Assembly (NCBI GenBank): GCA_041750975.1
Contig: JBGSYN010000071.1
Span: 1 to 60,450 of the forward strand
From: JBGSYN01 sp041750975
GTDB taxonomy: Bacteria; Pseudomonadota; Alphaproteobacteria; Geminicoccales; Geminicoccaceae
Length of the DNA stretch: 60,450 nt
Direction of reading: 5' to 3'
The notes beneath the pieces are model-generated. The model had not been told where the DNA came from and did not search any database. It saw only the letters and a program-made list of their open reading frames with translations. The position numbers and the translations under genes were made by a program. Of this stretch, positions 34,446-43,562 are shown piece by piece. Position 1 is the first letter of the stretch; every line of letters starts with the position of its first letter.

Positions 34446-35612
34446 ATGATGCTTTTCAACCGCAGGAACGTCCTCGAAACAGCCTTCATCGCCGGGGTCA
34501 CGGCCGGCTTCGCCAAGCCCCTTCGAGCCCAGTCCGGCACTATCAGGGTCGGCGCGGTCCTGCCGTTCAGCGGCGGGCTCGAATTGTTCGGCGAGCAGGC
34601 GAAGCTCGGCATCGATCTTGCCGTTGCCGAGATCAACGACGCCGGCGGCGTTCTCGGCCAGCAACTCGAGGTCACTTACGAAGACAACCAGACCGATCCC
34701 AAAAGGTCGGTGGAACTTACGCAAAAGCTGGTCCGGGGCGACGACGTCCTCGCCATTATCGGCCCGATCACCTCCAATGCCCGCGATGCGATGACGCCGC
34801 AGATCGAGCGGCTCGGTCGCCCGCTGCTTTATGCCACGAACTATGAAGGCGGCGCCTGCGGCCCGAATATCTTCTGTTTCAACACGGTTCCCAATCAGGA
34901 ACTGCAACGCCTGATCCCCTATCTGATGGCGAACAAAGGGACCAAATTCTACATGTTCGGCGCCGATTACGTCTGGCCGCAGAAGATGTTCGGCTTTGCC
35001 CAGCGGCAGATCGCGGATCTCGGCGGCAGCGTCGTCGGCCAGGAATTCACACCCTGGGGCGTCAAGGAATTCACCCCGGTGATCAGGCGCATCGCCGACA
35101 GCGGGGCTGACGTGATGCTGTTCGCCCTGCCCGGCGCCGACGGCATCACCTTCATCCGCCAGGCCGAGGATCTGCGCTTGTTGCAGCAACTCACCGTCGG
35201 TTTTCTGGGCTTTTCGGAGGCCTATCTCGGTGCCTTCGGCGAAGGCAAGGCGCAGGATATGTATGTCGCCGTGCCGCTGGTTGCGTCGAGCGACAATCCG
35301 GCCGTCCAGGATTTCGTCGCCCGGGTCCGCACCAGCGCCGGCGGCGGCGCCACCGTCTCGCACTATGTCCTGACACACTACAATGCCATCCGCGCCCTGG
35401 CTCAGGGCCTCGAGAAATCAGGCGAAGTCAGCCCGGAGGCCGCGGCGTCCGGGATGGCCGGGCTCAAGATCGAAAGCCCGACCGGGCCGGTCAGCATCGG
35501 TGAGGGCGACCACCACGTGACACTCTCGATGTTCCTTGCCCGAACCGAGGGCGACGGGCTCGTGACGGTCGAGGATATCGGCGAGATCGCGCCCGAGGCC
35601 GGATGCGCATGA
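34446..35612 (+). CDS. ABC importer substrate-binding protein, Urt/Liv (amide/urea-like) type
   Basis: The 388-residue periplasmic protein starts at the MM pair preceded by GAGGC and has a Tat/Sec-like leader (FNRRNVLETAFIAGVTAGFAKPLRA). The type I binding-protein fold shows RVGAVLPFSGGLELFGEQAKLG, EDNQTDPKRSVELTQKLV and LYATNYEGGACGPNIFCFN; the YEGG...N segment is like UrtA and amide-binding homologues rather than leucine-binding proteins. It is the first gene of a five-gene importer (binding protein, two ATPases, two permeases). The ligand cannot be fixed. Confidence 0.88.
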   Translation: MMLFNRRNVLETAFIAGVTAGFAKPLRAQSGTIRVGAVLPFSGGLELFGEQAKLGIDLAVAEINDAGGVLGQQLEVTYEDNQTDPKRSVELTQKLVRGDDVLAIIGPITSNARDAMTPQIERLGRPLLYATNYEGGACGPNIFCFNTVPNQELQRLIPYLMANKGTKFYMFGADYVWPQKMFGFAQRQIADLGGSVVGQEFTPWGVKEFTPVIRRIADSGADVMLFALPGADGITFIRQAEDLRLLQQLTVGFLGFSEAYLGAFGEGKAQDMYVAVPLVASSDNPAVQDFVARVRTSAGGGATVSHYVLTHYNAIRALAQGLEKSGEVSPEAAASGMAGLKIESPTGPVSIGEGDHHVTLSMFLARTEGDGLVTVEDIGEIAPEAGCA

Positions 35613-35628
35613 GGCGCCAATCGAGCGC

Positions 35629-36363
35629 ATGAACGATGCCCCGGCCCTCTTGCAGATCGAGGGACTGCGCAAGAGGTTCGGCGGCGTCACCGCACTCGAT
35701 GACCTTTGCCTCGAGCTCGATGCAGGCGAAAGCCTCTGCCTGATCGGCCCGAATGGTTGCGGCAAGACCTCGTTGATGCGGGCGATTTCCGGCGAGATCA
35801 GGCCGGACGCGGGGAGCATCAGGTTCGATGGCGACGACATTACGGGCCGGCCACCTTTCGAGATCGCCCGCCTCGGCATCGCCCGAAAATTTCAAAGCCC
35901 GACCGTGATCGACACTATCACGGCCGGCGAGAATATCGGTCTCGCGATCTATGGTCGGCAGGGTCTGCGGCAACGGCTGCAGGACAGCGAAATCACCGAA
36001 TGGCTCGCTCGGGTGGAACTCGAGGCGCTGCAGCATCGACGGGCGGGCGATCTTGCTCACGGCCAGAAGCAATGGCTGGAGATCGGCATGCTGCTGGCGC
36101 AGTCGCCGCGGGTCTTGCTGTTTGACGAACCGACGGCCGGCATGACGCAGGGGGAGACTGCAGCGACCGTACGGTTGCTGCGTCGACTGATGCAGGAAGA
36201 GGCATTGACGGTGATCGTCATCGAGCACGATCTGCGCTTCGTCTCGACGCTCGATATCACCACCTCCGTGATGCTGCGCGGCGCCATCGTCCGCAGCGGC
36301 CGCTTTTTCCAGATCAAGCGGGATCCCTTCGTGCGCGACATTTACCTCGGCAGGCGCGCATGA
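35629..36363 (+). CDS. ABC importer ATPase, LivG/UrtD type
   Basis: The 244-residue ATPase has Walker A GPNGCGKTS (about 43-51), Q-loop region, the variant signature AHGQKQWLEIGMLLAQ and Walker B VLLFDEPTAGMT. The HGQKQWLEIGM signature is the one seen in UrtD subunits. It energises import with the following LivF/UrtE-type protein. Its stop overlaps the next start by four bases. Confidence 0.92.
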   Translation: MNDAPALLQIEGLRKRFGGVTALDDLCLELDAGESLCLIGPNGCGKTSLMRAISGEIRPDAGSIRFDGDDITGRPPFEIARLGIARKFQSPTVIDTITAGENIGLAIYGRQGLRQRLQDSEITEWLARVELEALQHRRAGDLAHGQKQWLEIGMLLAQSPRVLLFDEPTAGMTQGETAATVRLLRRLMQEEALTVIVIEHDLRFVSTLDITTSVMLRGAIVRSGRFFQIKRDPFVRDIYLGRRA

Positions 36364-37061
36364 GCCTCGAGCTTAGGGGCCTCGCCGCCGGCTACGGCGC
36401 CGGGCCGATCATCGCCGGCATCGACCTCGACGTCCACGCAGGCGAAATCGTGGCCGTGATGGGCCGGAACGGCATGGGCAAAACCACTCTGCTTCGCGCA
36501 CTCATGGGTGAGACCAGAATCGAGGGCGGCAGCGTCAGCCTCGACGGCCGCCGGCTCGAGCGATTGCCCAGCCATGCCATCGCCCGGGCCGGTCTCGGCT
36601 ACGTGCCGCAGGGTCGGGCGATCTTCAAGGATCTGACGGTCGCAGAGAACCTTCGCCTGGGCCAATTCGCCTCGAACCCGAAAACCGGAAATCGGGAATT
36701 CGATCTCTCGGTGTTTCCCGTTCTGAAAGAACGTGCCCGCCAACGCGCCGGAACCCTTTCCGGCGGCGAGCAGCAGCAATTGGCCATCGCCCGCGCTCTC
36801 GCAGGCGATCCCAGGATCGTGCTCCTGGACGAGCCTTCGGAGGGCGTGCAACCCTCGATCGTCGAGGCGATCGGCATGCTTCTCCAGAGACTCGCTGCGG
36901 AGCGCACCATCGGCATCCTACTGGTCGAGCAGCAGCTCGATCTTGCCGTCGACATCGCGGACCGCACCGTGCTCCTGGAAAAGGGCCGGATCGAGGCGGT
37001 GTTCGACGGCCGCGAGCTGCGCCGCGATCCGCAGCGTCTGGTCGATCGACTAGGCATCTGA
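36360..37061 (+). CDS. ABC importer ATPase, LivF/UrtE type
   Basis: The 233-residue partner ATPase has Walker A GRNGMGKTTLLRAL, the signature LSGGEQQQLAIARALA and Walker B IVLLDEPSEGVQPSIVEAIG; GVQPSI is the pattern seen in UrtE. It pairs with the preceding ATPase. Translation is coupled to it by an ATGA overlap. A permease follows after six bases. Confidence 0.92.
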   Translation: MSLELRGLAAGYGAGPIIAGIDLDVHAGEIVAVMGRNGMGKTTLLRALMGETRIEGGSVSLDGRRLERLPSHAIARAGLGYVPQGRAIFKDLTVAENLRLGQFASNPKTGNREFDLSVFPVLKERARQRAGTLSGGEQQQLAIARALAGDPRIVLLDEPSEGVQPSIVEAIGMLLQRLAAERTIGILLVEQQLDLAVDIADRTVLLEKGRIEAVFDGRELRRDPQRLVDRLGI

Positions 37062-37067
37062 GCAGCC

Positions 37068-37931
37068 ATGGACGCCGCCCTCATCCTCCTGCTCGACACC
37101 ACGAACTACGTCCTCGCCGTCATCCTCGTCGCCATCGGCCTCGTCGTCATCTTCGGTCTGATGCGCATCATCAACATGGCCCATGGCGAGCTTTTTCTGC
37201 TCGGCGCCTACGCCGTTCTGGTCGTGCAACAGGCACTCGGCTCGTTCTGGCTCGGCCTGTTATCGGCGCCCATCGTCGTCGGGCTCTGCGGCCTCGTCAT
37301 CGAGGTTCTGGTGATCCGTTTCGTCTATACGCGGTTCCTCGACGCCATCCTCGCCACCTGGGGCCTGTCGATCCTGATCAAACAGGCTGTCGTCCTCGCC
37401 TTCGGACCGCAAAGTCAGGTGGTCACGCCACCATTCGATGTGTCCCTGATGCTGCTCGGCACAGCCTATCCGGCCTATCGCCTGTTCATCATGGCCATGG
37501 CTCTGGTCCTCGTCGCAGCGACGCTGGCGCTTTTCTTGGCGACACCTTTCGGGCTCAAGGCCCGAGCCACGATCGCCGACCGCAAGATGGCGGCCTGCCT
37601 CGGCATCGACACCCGCGCCGTCGATCGCTGGACTTTCGCCCTGGGTGCGGCACTTGCCGGCTTCGCCGGTGCGGTGATGGCGCCCATTATGAGTGTCGAT
37701 CCCTATATGGGCCTGGGCTTCCTGATCCCGGCGTTTCTCACCATCCTGGTCGGCGGCATCGGCAATCTGTGGGGACCCTTGGGCGGTGCTGCGATCGTCG
37801 GCGGCGGCGATACGGTGATTTCCAACCTGATTTCTCCGGTCGCGGCCCAGATCTTTGTCCTGGCGATCGCCATTGTCGTCATTCGTCTCTTTCCGCAGGG
37901 ACTGGCCGGTGGGGCACGGCGAAACCGATGA
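37068..37931 (+). CDS. ABC importer permease, LivH/UrtB type
   Basis: The 287-residue membrane protein has about eight helices typical of branched-chain-type permeases: VVIFGLMRIINMAHGELFLLGAYA near the start, the coupling region KARATIADRKMAACLGIDTRAVDRW and the late LTILVGGIGNLWGPLGGAAI. It forms the translocation pore with the LivM-type permease, which it overlaps by four bases. Confidence 0.92.
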   Translation: MDAALILLLDTTNYVLAVILVAIGLVVIFGLMRIINMAHGELFLLGAYAVLVVQQALGSFWLGLLSAPIVVGLCGLVIEVLVIRFVYTRFLDAILATWGLSILIKQAVVLAFGPQSQVVTPPFDVSLMLLGTAYPAYRLFIMAMALVLVAATLALFLATPFGLKARATIADRKMAACLGIDTRAVDRWTFALGAALAGFAGAVMAPIMSVDPYMGLGFLIPAFLTILVGGIGNLWGPLGGAAIVGGGDTVISNLISPVAAQIFVLAIAIVVIRLFPQGLAGGARRNR

Positions 37932-38884
37932 TCCGCCTCGTGCCCTGGCTCGGGCTCGCCTGCCTGCCGCTGGTGATCGACGACTGGGAGCTGCAGCAGC
38001 TCGCCCAATATCTCACCTACGCACTCTTTGCGATGAGCCTGGCACTGCTCTGGGGCCAGGTCGGCCTTCTCTGTTTCGGCCACGCGCTCTTTTTCGGCCT
38101 CGGCGCCTATGTCATGAGCCTCGTGACGCTCGGCATGGCGCCTGGATTGGAAGGGGTTACCTTGAGCTGGCTTGGCCTTGCGCTCGCGATCCTGGTGCCG
38201 GCTTCGGTCGCCTGGGGCCTCGGCAGCTGGCTGTTTCGAGGGCATGCCGTGCGTGGCGCCTATTTCGGCATCATTACGCTGGCGCTTGCGGTGATCGCCG
38301 AACGAACCGCGACGAGCTGGGATTTCCTGGGCGGTCTCAACGGGCTGATCGGCGTGCCCCCATTCGACCTGCTGCCCTTCGGCCCGTCCTTCGAACTGTT
38401 CGATCCGCTTCCTGTATTCGTCTCGACACTACTCGTCTGCGCCCTGGTCTACGGGGGACTGATCATGCTTTTGCAGTCGCCCTGGGGACTGGTGCTGCAG
38501 GCGCTGCGCGAAAATGAAGACCGCATCGCGTTCCTGGGTTTCGATACCGCCCGTCTCAAGACCGAAGCCTTCGTTCTGGCCGCCGCCATTGCCGGGCTCG
38601 CCGGTGCTCTTTTCGTCACCCAGTTCGGATTCGCCTCTCCCACATTGATCGGCTTCGGTCTTTCGACCGAAGTTCTCGTATGGGTGGCGCTCGGCGGCCG
38701 GAGTCTGTTGATGGCGAGTTTTCTCGGCGCATTGCTGGTCCGCTATCTGGAAACCCTGCTGAGCGACATCCTCGGTCCATTCTGGCTCCTGGGGCTCGGC
38801 TTCGTCTTCGTCGCCGTCGTCGTGTTCCTGCCCCGGGGGCTGTTGGCGGAGCCCTATCTGCGCCTGTATCGGAGCCGGACATGA
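37928..38884 (+). CDS. ABC importer permease, LivM/UrtC type
   Basis: The 318-residue permease begins at the ATG overlapping the previous stop; the longer in-frame extension is inside the upstream permease and is not real. It has about ten helices, LLWGQVGLLCFGHALFFGLGAYV near the N terminus, and the coupling loop LRENEDRIAFLGFDTARLKTEAF. It completes the importer. glpD follows after a gap of about 110 bases. Confidence 0.92.
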   Translation: MIRLVPWLGLACLPLVIDDWELQQLAQYLTYALFAMSLALLWGQVGLLCFGHALFFGLGAYVMSLVTLGMAPGLEGVTLSWLGLALAILVPASVAWGLGSWLFRGHAVRGAYFGIITLALAVIAERTATSWDFLGGLNGLIGVPPFDLLPFGPSFELFDPLPVFVSTLLVCALVYGGLIMLLQSPWGLVLQALRENEDRIAFLGFDTARLKTEAFVLAAAIAGLAGALFVTQFGFASPTLIGFGLSTEVLVWVALGGRSLLMASFLGALLVRYLETLLSDILGPFWLLGLGFVFVAVVVFLPRGLLAEPYLRLYRSRT

Positions 38885-38995
38885 TCCGGGACGCTCTCGG
38901 GGGTCCGGATATGCCCAGGGCGACAAAGCCGGATCAATACGCTAGATGTGAAGGACAGAGGCAAATTATTGACGAATCAAACACGGGAGAAGGCG

Positions 38996-40531
38996 GTGGC
39001 TAGTGCCGGTCGCGTCTACGATCTTCTCATCATCGGCGGCGGTATCAACGGCGTCGGCATCGCGCGAGACGCCGCCGGGCGCGGGTTGAGCGTGCTTCTG
39101 GTCGAAAAAGACGACCTCGCGAACCATACCTCCAGCTGGTCATCCAAGCTAATTCACGGCGGCCTTCGCTACCTCGAACAGTACGAATTCCGCCTTGTTC
39201 GCGAGGCTCTGATCGAGCGCGAGGTCTTACTGCGGGCGGCACCGCACATCATCAAGCCTTTGACGTTCGTCCTGCCGCACAGCCCCGAGCAGCGACCCAC
39301 CTGGTTGGTGCGGATCGGCCTCTTCCTCTATGACCATCTGGGCGGGCGAAAGCTCCTGCCACCCTCCTCGGCAGTCGATCTCAGCAAGCCCGGGCCAATG
39401 GGCGATCCGCTCAAGGACTGGGTCAAACGCGGCTTCACCTATAGCGATGCCTGGGTCGACGACGCCCGGCTCGTGGTGCTCAATGCGATGGATGCCGCCG
39501 AACGCGGTGCGGAGATCCTGACGCACACGAAATGCGCCTCGGCGCGGCGCGATGGCAACCTCTGGGAGGCGGAACTCGTCGCCAGCAAGGGCTTGCCGTT
39601 CCGCCACGTCAAGGCGCGCTGCCTGGTCAACGCCGCCGGACCCTGGGTCTCCCAGGTGCTGCAGACCGTGGTGCGCTCCAACACCGCCAATCAGGTCCGG
39701 CTGGTCAAGGGCTCCCACATCGTCGTGCCGCGCCTCTATGAAGGTGACCATCCCTATATCCTGCAAAACGACGATAAGCGGATCGTCTTCGTCATCCCCT
39801 ATGAGGATGATTACAGCCTGATCGGAACGACCGATATGCCCTATCAGGACGACCCGGGCAAAGTCGCGATTACCGATGACGAGACCCACTATCTTCTCCG
39901 CGTGGTCAATCGCTACTTCAAGCAACAGCTCAGCAAGACAGACATCGTCTGGACCTATTCGGGTGTGCGGCCGTTGTTCGACGACACCAGCGCCAATGTC
40001 TCGGCGGTGACGCGCGATTACGTGTTCGATCTCGATTCCGGAGACGACCGACCGCCCCTGCTTTCGATCTTCGGCGGCAAAATCACGACCTACCGTAAGC
40101 TCGCCGAACACGCGCTCGCACGCCTGCAGCCGGTGATGGGCTTCCCGCAGACCAGCTGGACCGCCGACGCCAGTCTGCCGGGGGGCGACATTCCCCATGC
40201 CGATTTCCAGACATTCTTCGGAAACCAGCAACAACGCTATCCCTGGATGCCGGATGACCTTCTCTTACGCTGGGCACGCGCCTACGGGACTCGGCTCGAC
40301 CGGGTCATCGGCAATGCTCAAAGCCTCAATGACCTCGGCGAGGAGATCGGCAACATGGCGGAGGCCGAACTGCGCTATTTGAAGGACCATGAATGGGCTG
40401 TTTCGGCCGACGACGTCTTGTGGCGCCGGAGCAAGCTCGGCCTGCATCTGTCCAAGGCGAGCGCCGAGGCGATCGATGACTGGTTCCAACGCCAAAGCGG
40501 CCAGAACTACAGCGAAACGGCCGTCGCCTGA
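38996..40531 (+). CDS. glpD: FAD-dependent glycerol-3-phosphate dehydrogenase
   Basis: GlpD oxidises sn-glycerol 3-phosphate to dihydroxyacetone phosphate and passes electrons to quinone at the inner membrane. The FAD motif LLIIGGGINGVGIARDAAGRG is near the start, followed by SSKLIHGGLRYLEQYEF, GVRPLFDD and a C-terminal DAO_C region with DLLLRWARAYG. I chose the GTG at 38996 because GGGAG precedes it and it gives the usual N terminus; the GTG at 38948 and a TTG at 38969 are alternatives. No glycerol kinase or facilitator gene is in the window. Its stop overlaps the next start. Confidence 0.93.
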   Translation: MASAGRVYDLLIIGGGINGVGIARDAAGRGLSVLLVEKDDLANHTSSWSSKLIHGGLRYLEQYEFRLVREALIEREVLLRAAPHIIKPLTFVLPHSPEQRPTWLVRIGLFLYDHLGGRKLLPPSSAVDLSKPGPMGDPLKDWVKRGFTYSDAWVDDARLVVLNAMDAAERGAEILTHTKCASARRDGNLWEAELVASKGLPFRHVKARCLVNAAGPWVSQVLQTVVRSNTANQVRLVKGSHIVVPRLYEGDHPYILQNDDKRIVFVIPYEDDYSLIGTTDMPYQDDPGKVAITDDETHYLLRVVNRYFKQQLSKTDIVWTYSGVRPLFDDTSANVSAVTRDYVFDLDSGDDRPPLLSIFGGKITTYRKLAEHALARLQPVMGFPQTSWTADASLPGGDIPHADFQTFFGNQQQRYPWMPDDLLLRWARAYGTRLDRVIGNAQSLNDLGEEIGNMAEAELRYLKDHEWAVSADDVLWRRSKLGLHLSKASAEAIDDWFQRQSGQNYSETAVA

Positions 40532-41187
40532 TGACCACGATCAAAGCCGCCATCGTTCCGGTCACCGCGTTCCAGCAAAATTGCGCGATCCTTTGGGAAG
40601 AAGCGAGCAAACGTGCGGCGGTGTTCGATCCTGGTGGCGATGTCCCGGCAATCATGGACGCTATCGCCAAGCTTGGCGTGAAGGTCGAGCAGATCGTTCT
40701 GACGCATGGCCATATCGATCACGCGGGCGGTGCGGCCGACCTCAAAGCCGCGCTCGAGGCCGATCTTAAGGTGACAATACCGGTGATCGGGCCCGATCCG
40801 CGCGATCAGCCCTTGCTCGACGGGCTCGCGGCGCAGGGCCGCATGTTCGGTCTGGACGGTGCGAAATCCGTGACCCCGGATCGCTGGCTCAGCGAGGGCG
40901 AAACTATCGAGATCGGTGGGCAATCGTTCAAGATCTTGCATTGCCCCGGCCACACGCCGGGGCATCTGATTTTCGTCCACGAAACCGCCCGCTTCGCTGT
41001 CATGGGCGATGTGCTGTTCCGCGGCTCGATCGGCCGCACCGACTTTCCCTATGGCGACCATGATGCGTTGATCGACGCGATCCGAACCAAGGTCCTGCCG
41101 TTGGGGGACGATCTCGCCTTTATCTGCGGTCATGGACCGGGCTCGACCATCGGTGCGGAGCGCACCAGCAACCCCTTCATTCGATAA
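40531..41187 (+). CDS. Metallo-beta-lactamase-fold hydrolase (glyoxalase II-like)
   Basis: The 218-residue protein has the di-zinc motif THGHIDHAGG (about 58-67), then CPGHTPGHLIFVH, VMGDVLFRGSIGRTDFP and the late ICGHGPGSTIGAERTSNPFI. These are features of the YcbL/GloC branch of MBL-fold thiolesterases that hydrolyse S-lactoylglutathione and similar thioesters. It is coupled to glpD through a TGATG overlap, which may tie it to detoxifying methylglyoxal formed from dihydroxyacetone phosphate. Confidence 0.88.
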   Translation: MTTIKAAIVPVTAFQQNCAILWEEASKRAAVFDPGGDVPAIMDAIAKLGVKVEQIVLTHGHIDHAGGAADLKAALEADLKVTIPVIGPDPRDQPLLDGLAAQGRMFGLDGAKSVTPDRWLSEGETIEIGGQSFKILHCPGHTPGHLIFVHETARFAVMGDVLFRGSIGRTDFPYGDHDALIDAIRTKVLPLGDDLAFICGHGPGSTIGAERTSNPFIR

Positions 41188-41217
41188 ATCCGTTCGACGT
41201 CGGGTTCACAGCTGACC

Positions 41218-42231
41218 TTGCTGCTTCAAACGCTGGTAGCAGCGGCCATTGGCGGCTGGACCTTTGCCCATCTGGGGATCCCCGCCCCTTGGATCTCAGG
41301 CGCGATGATCGGTGCCGCGGCCTTTGCCATGGTCAGGGGCCAGGCCACCATCCCGACACCCTTGCGAAGCGCCTGCTTCGTCGCCCTGGGCTTCACGATG
41401 GGCACCAAGGTCAGCCCGGAAACCTTCGGCAGCCTCGCACTCTGGCCCTTGAGCCTACTTATTCTGGCGGCCAGCGTCGCCACGACGATCCTCGCCTTGA
41501 GGTTCTATCTGCGCCGTGTCCATGGCTGGGATCCCATAACGGCCAGCCTCAGCGCCGTCCCGGGTGCATTTTCCTATATCCTCCTGATGGCCATTCAGCT
41601 GCAGGCGGATGTGCCGCGGGTTGCCGTCATGCAGGTAACGCGCATGGTGGTGCTGGCGACGATCCTGCCTTCGCTCATCACCTATTTCGAGCCGGCGTCG
41701 GCGGTTGCAGGGGACGGCCTTGGCGGCCTGACCGCGGGCGTATTTGAGACCATCATCGTCGTCCTGATCTCCGGCGCCCTCGGTCTGCTTGTCGAGCGCT
41801 TCGGCCTTACGGCCGGAACTCTGGTCGGCACGATGATCGGCAGCGTGTCTTTGCATGGTGCGGGACTCACGACCGCAACGCTGCCCGGATTCATCCTGGT
41901 GCCCTGCTTCATCGGCGTCGGCGCCTTTATCGGTGTGCGTCTCGGCGGCCTCAGCCTGCGCGAAATCCTGCGCACCCTCGGGCCGAGCAGTGTGGCGATG
42001 ATCTTTGGGGTGACCATCGCGGTTCTCGCTGCAATCGTCGGTGCATCCCTGCTCGATCTGCCGTTTGCCCTCTTGCTCCTCGCCTATGCGCCGGGCGGTC
42101 TCGATGTCATGGCGGTGCTGGCCCTCTCGCTCGACCTCGATCCGACCTTCGTTACCGCCCATGGCCTGCTGCGGTTCGTCGTCCTGAGCCTGCTCCTCCC
42201 GCTCTGGCTGCGCCGGGCACAGCAGACTTAG
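41218..42231 (+). CDS. AbrB/AmoA-like integral membrane protein
   Basis: The 337-residue polytopic protein matches the family labelled AbrB or putative ammonia monooxygenase, which are membrane proteins and not related to the Bacillus regulator. Two similar halves are visible, each with a pattern such as GIPAPWISGAMIGAAAFAM and GFTMGTKVSPET, and PGAFSYILLMAIQL then APGGLDVMAVLALSL. A TTG start is used. Its stop overlaps the convergent TauE/SafE gene. Transport of small anions or regulation has been suggested for the family; function is unproven. Confidence 0.85.
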   Translation: MLLQTLVAAAIGGWTFAHLGIPAPWISGAMIGAAAFAMVRGQATIPTPLRSACFVALGFTMGTKVSPETFGSLALWPLSLLILAASVATTILALRFYLRRVHGWDPITASLSAVPGAFSYILLMAIQLQADVPRVAVMQVTRMVVLATILPSLITYFEPASAVAGDGLGGLTAGVFETIIVVLISGALGLLVERFGLTAGTLVGTMIGSVSLHGAGLTTATLPGFILVPCFIGVGAFIGVRLGGLSLREILRTLGPSSVAMIFGVTIAVLAAIVGASLLDLPFALLLLAYAPGGLDVMAVLALSLDLDPTFVTAHGLLRFVVLSLLLPLWLRRAQQT

Positions 42232-42971
42232 GCGAAGAGTGTCGTAACCCCGCGCCATAGAAGTTGCAGGGCCAGCAGCCCCAGCACGGCGTTGAGCGCC
42301 AGATGGAAGCGCCGATCGTCGATGCTCAACAAGAACCGCTTGCCGAGCCATGTGCCGATCAGGCCGGCGGCGATCATCATCGCGATCAGACCCAGATAGG
42401 GACCGAAGGCAAAGCCGAGAAACCCGAAGGCGAGGACCTTCAGGGAATGCTGCGCGGTCATGAAGAACGCCATGGTCGCCGAATGCGCCATTCGTTCGAG
42501 TTTCAGCGTCTTCAGCATGCCGGCGACGAACGGACCTGTGGCGCCGAAAAACATCGTGAGGAAGGTCGAGACCACGCCGCCCAAGGTCAGCGCGTAGTCG
42601 CCCTCGATTCGAGGCACCTTGCCCCAAATCGAGAAGAGAATGAAGCCGCCCAGACCCAATTGAAGCAGCGCCGGCGGCAGTTCGACCACGATCAGGCCGC
42701 CAATGGCAGCACCGATGACGCTGCCGATGATGAACGGCAAGAGCAGCCGGGGCACCACGTAGCGCGCCATCATCACCGCCCGGCCGCCATTCGAGCCGAT
42801 CTGGACCACGCCATGGACGGGGATCAGCACGGTCGGCGGCAGAATGGCGGCGAGGACGGCGATCAGGACGACACCCCCGCCGATGCCGGCGGCCGCCGTC
42901 AGAAACGACGTGCCGACGCTGGTGAAGACAAGGGCGATGACCTGCCAGACCGCGAGATCCGGCGGCAGCAT
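42228..42971 (-). CDS. TauE/SafE-family sulfite/sulfonate exporter
   Basis: The 247-residue membrane protein has about eight helices, with the family repeats AAGIGGGVVLIAVLAAILPP and GGVVSTFLTMFFGATGPFVAGML. TauE/SafE proteins are thought to move sulfite, sulfoacetate or related organic sulfur anions out of the cell. It is the last gene of a nine-gene minus-strand operon containing a sulfatase, so export of a sulfur oxyanion released inside is a plausible role. Confidence 0.88.
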   Translation of the reverse strand: MLPPDLAVWQVIALVFTSVGTSFLTAAAGIGGGVVLIAVLAAILPPTVLIPVHGVVQIGSNGGRAVMMARYVVPRLLLPFIIGSVIGAAIGGLIVVELPPALLQLGLGGFILFSIWGKVPRIEGDYALTLGGVVSTFLTMFFGATGPFVAGMLKTLKLERMAHSATMAFFMTAQHSLKVLAFGFLGFAFGPYLGLIAMMIAAGLIGTWLGKRFLLSIDDRRFHLALNAVLGLLALQLLWRGVTTLFA

Positions 42972-42995
42972 CCCCTCCGCAATCAGCGGCGTCGC

Positions 42996-43547
42996 TCAGC
43001 AGCTGCCAAGACTGGCCCCGCCGGTATCGATCGGGCCATCGGCCAGGACATTTCCGGTGATCAGCGAGATGACACCGGCATTGGCCTGCCCTTTCTCATC
43101 CCGCCACACCGCAAGGAGCGCGCCACGCTCGCAGGCGTTACGGAATTTGCGCACGAGTTCAAGCATGCCCGGTGCGGTCTCGTCGCGCCGCATGGTCCGC
43201 CAGAATGCGAGAAAATTCTCGAAATTGCGGCGTACCTGAAGCTGCAGCAGCGGCCCGCCCTCCTCCAGGAACGACGAGGTGAAGCCCTGATCGGGCGTCA
43301 GTGTCTGGATCATCCATTCCCGGCGCGATACCAGATCCTCCGCAGCGACCAGGGCCAGATTGCGATCGGCTTCCAGCATGCAGGCCTGCTGCTTGTCCAA
43401 AACCACAATGAGATCCCAGGCGGGTGGCGGCACGAAGATGCAATGCTCCTCCGGCGGATAGAGGGATTCGAGCGGCATCGTCAATGCCGGCCCCGCAACG
43501 GACAGACCGGCAATGCCCGCCAGAAGCGTATGGAAGATCGATGTCAT
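42996..43547 (-). CDS. Hypothetical secreted protein
   Basis: I do not recognise this 183-residue protein. It has a signal peptide (about 1-23, ending LTM or nearby) and a mature domain with four cysteines (HCIF, QACMLE, NACERG, C-terminal C). Motifs such as WDLIVVLDKQQACMLEADRNLAL and RREWMIQTLTPDQG are not ones I can place. It sits between the sulfatase and TauE/SafE genes with gaps of 15 and 24 bases, so it is probably part of the same pathway. Confidence 0.75.
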   Translation of the reverse strand: MTSIFHTLLAGIAGLSVAGPALTMPLESLYPPEEHCIFVPPPAWDLIVVLDKQQACMLEADRNLALVAAEDLVSRREWMIQTLTPDQGFTSSFLEEGGPLLQLQVRRNFENFLAFWRTMRRDETAPGMLELVRKFRNACERGALLAVWRDEKGQANAGVISLITGNVLADGPIDTGGASLGSC

Positions 43548-43562
43548 AACCCAGCCTCCGGT

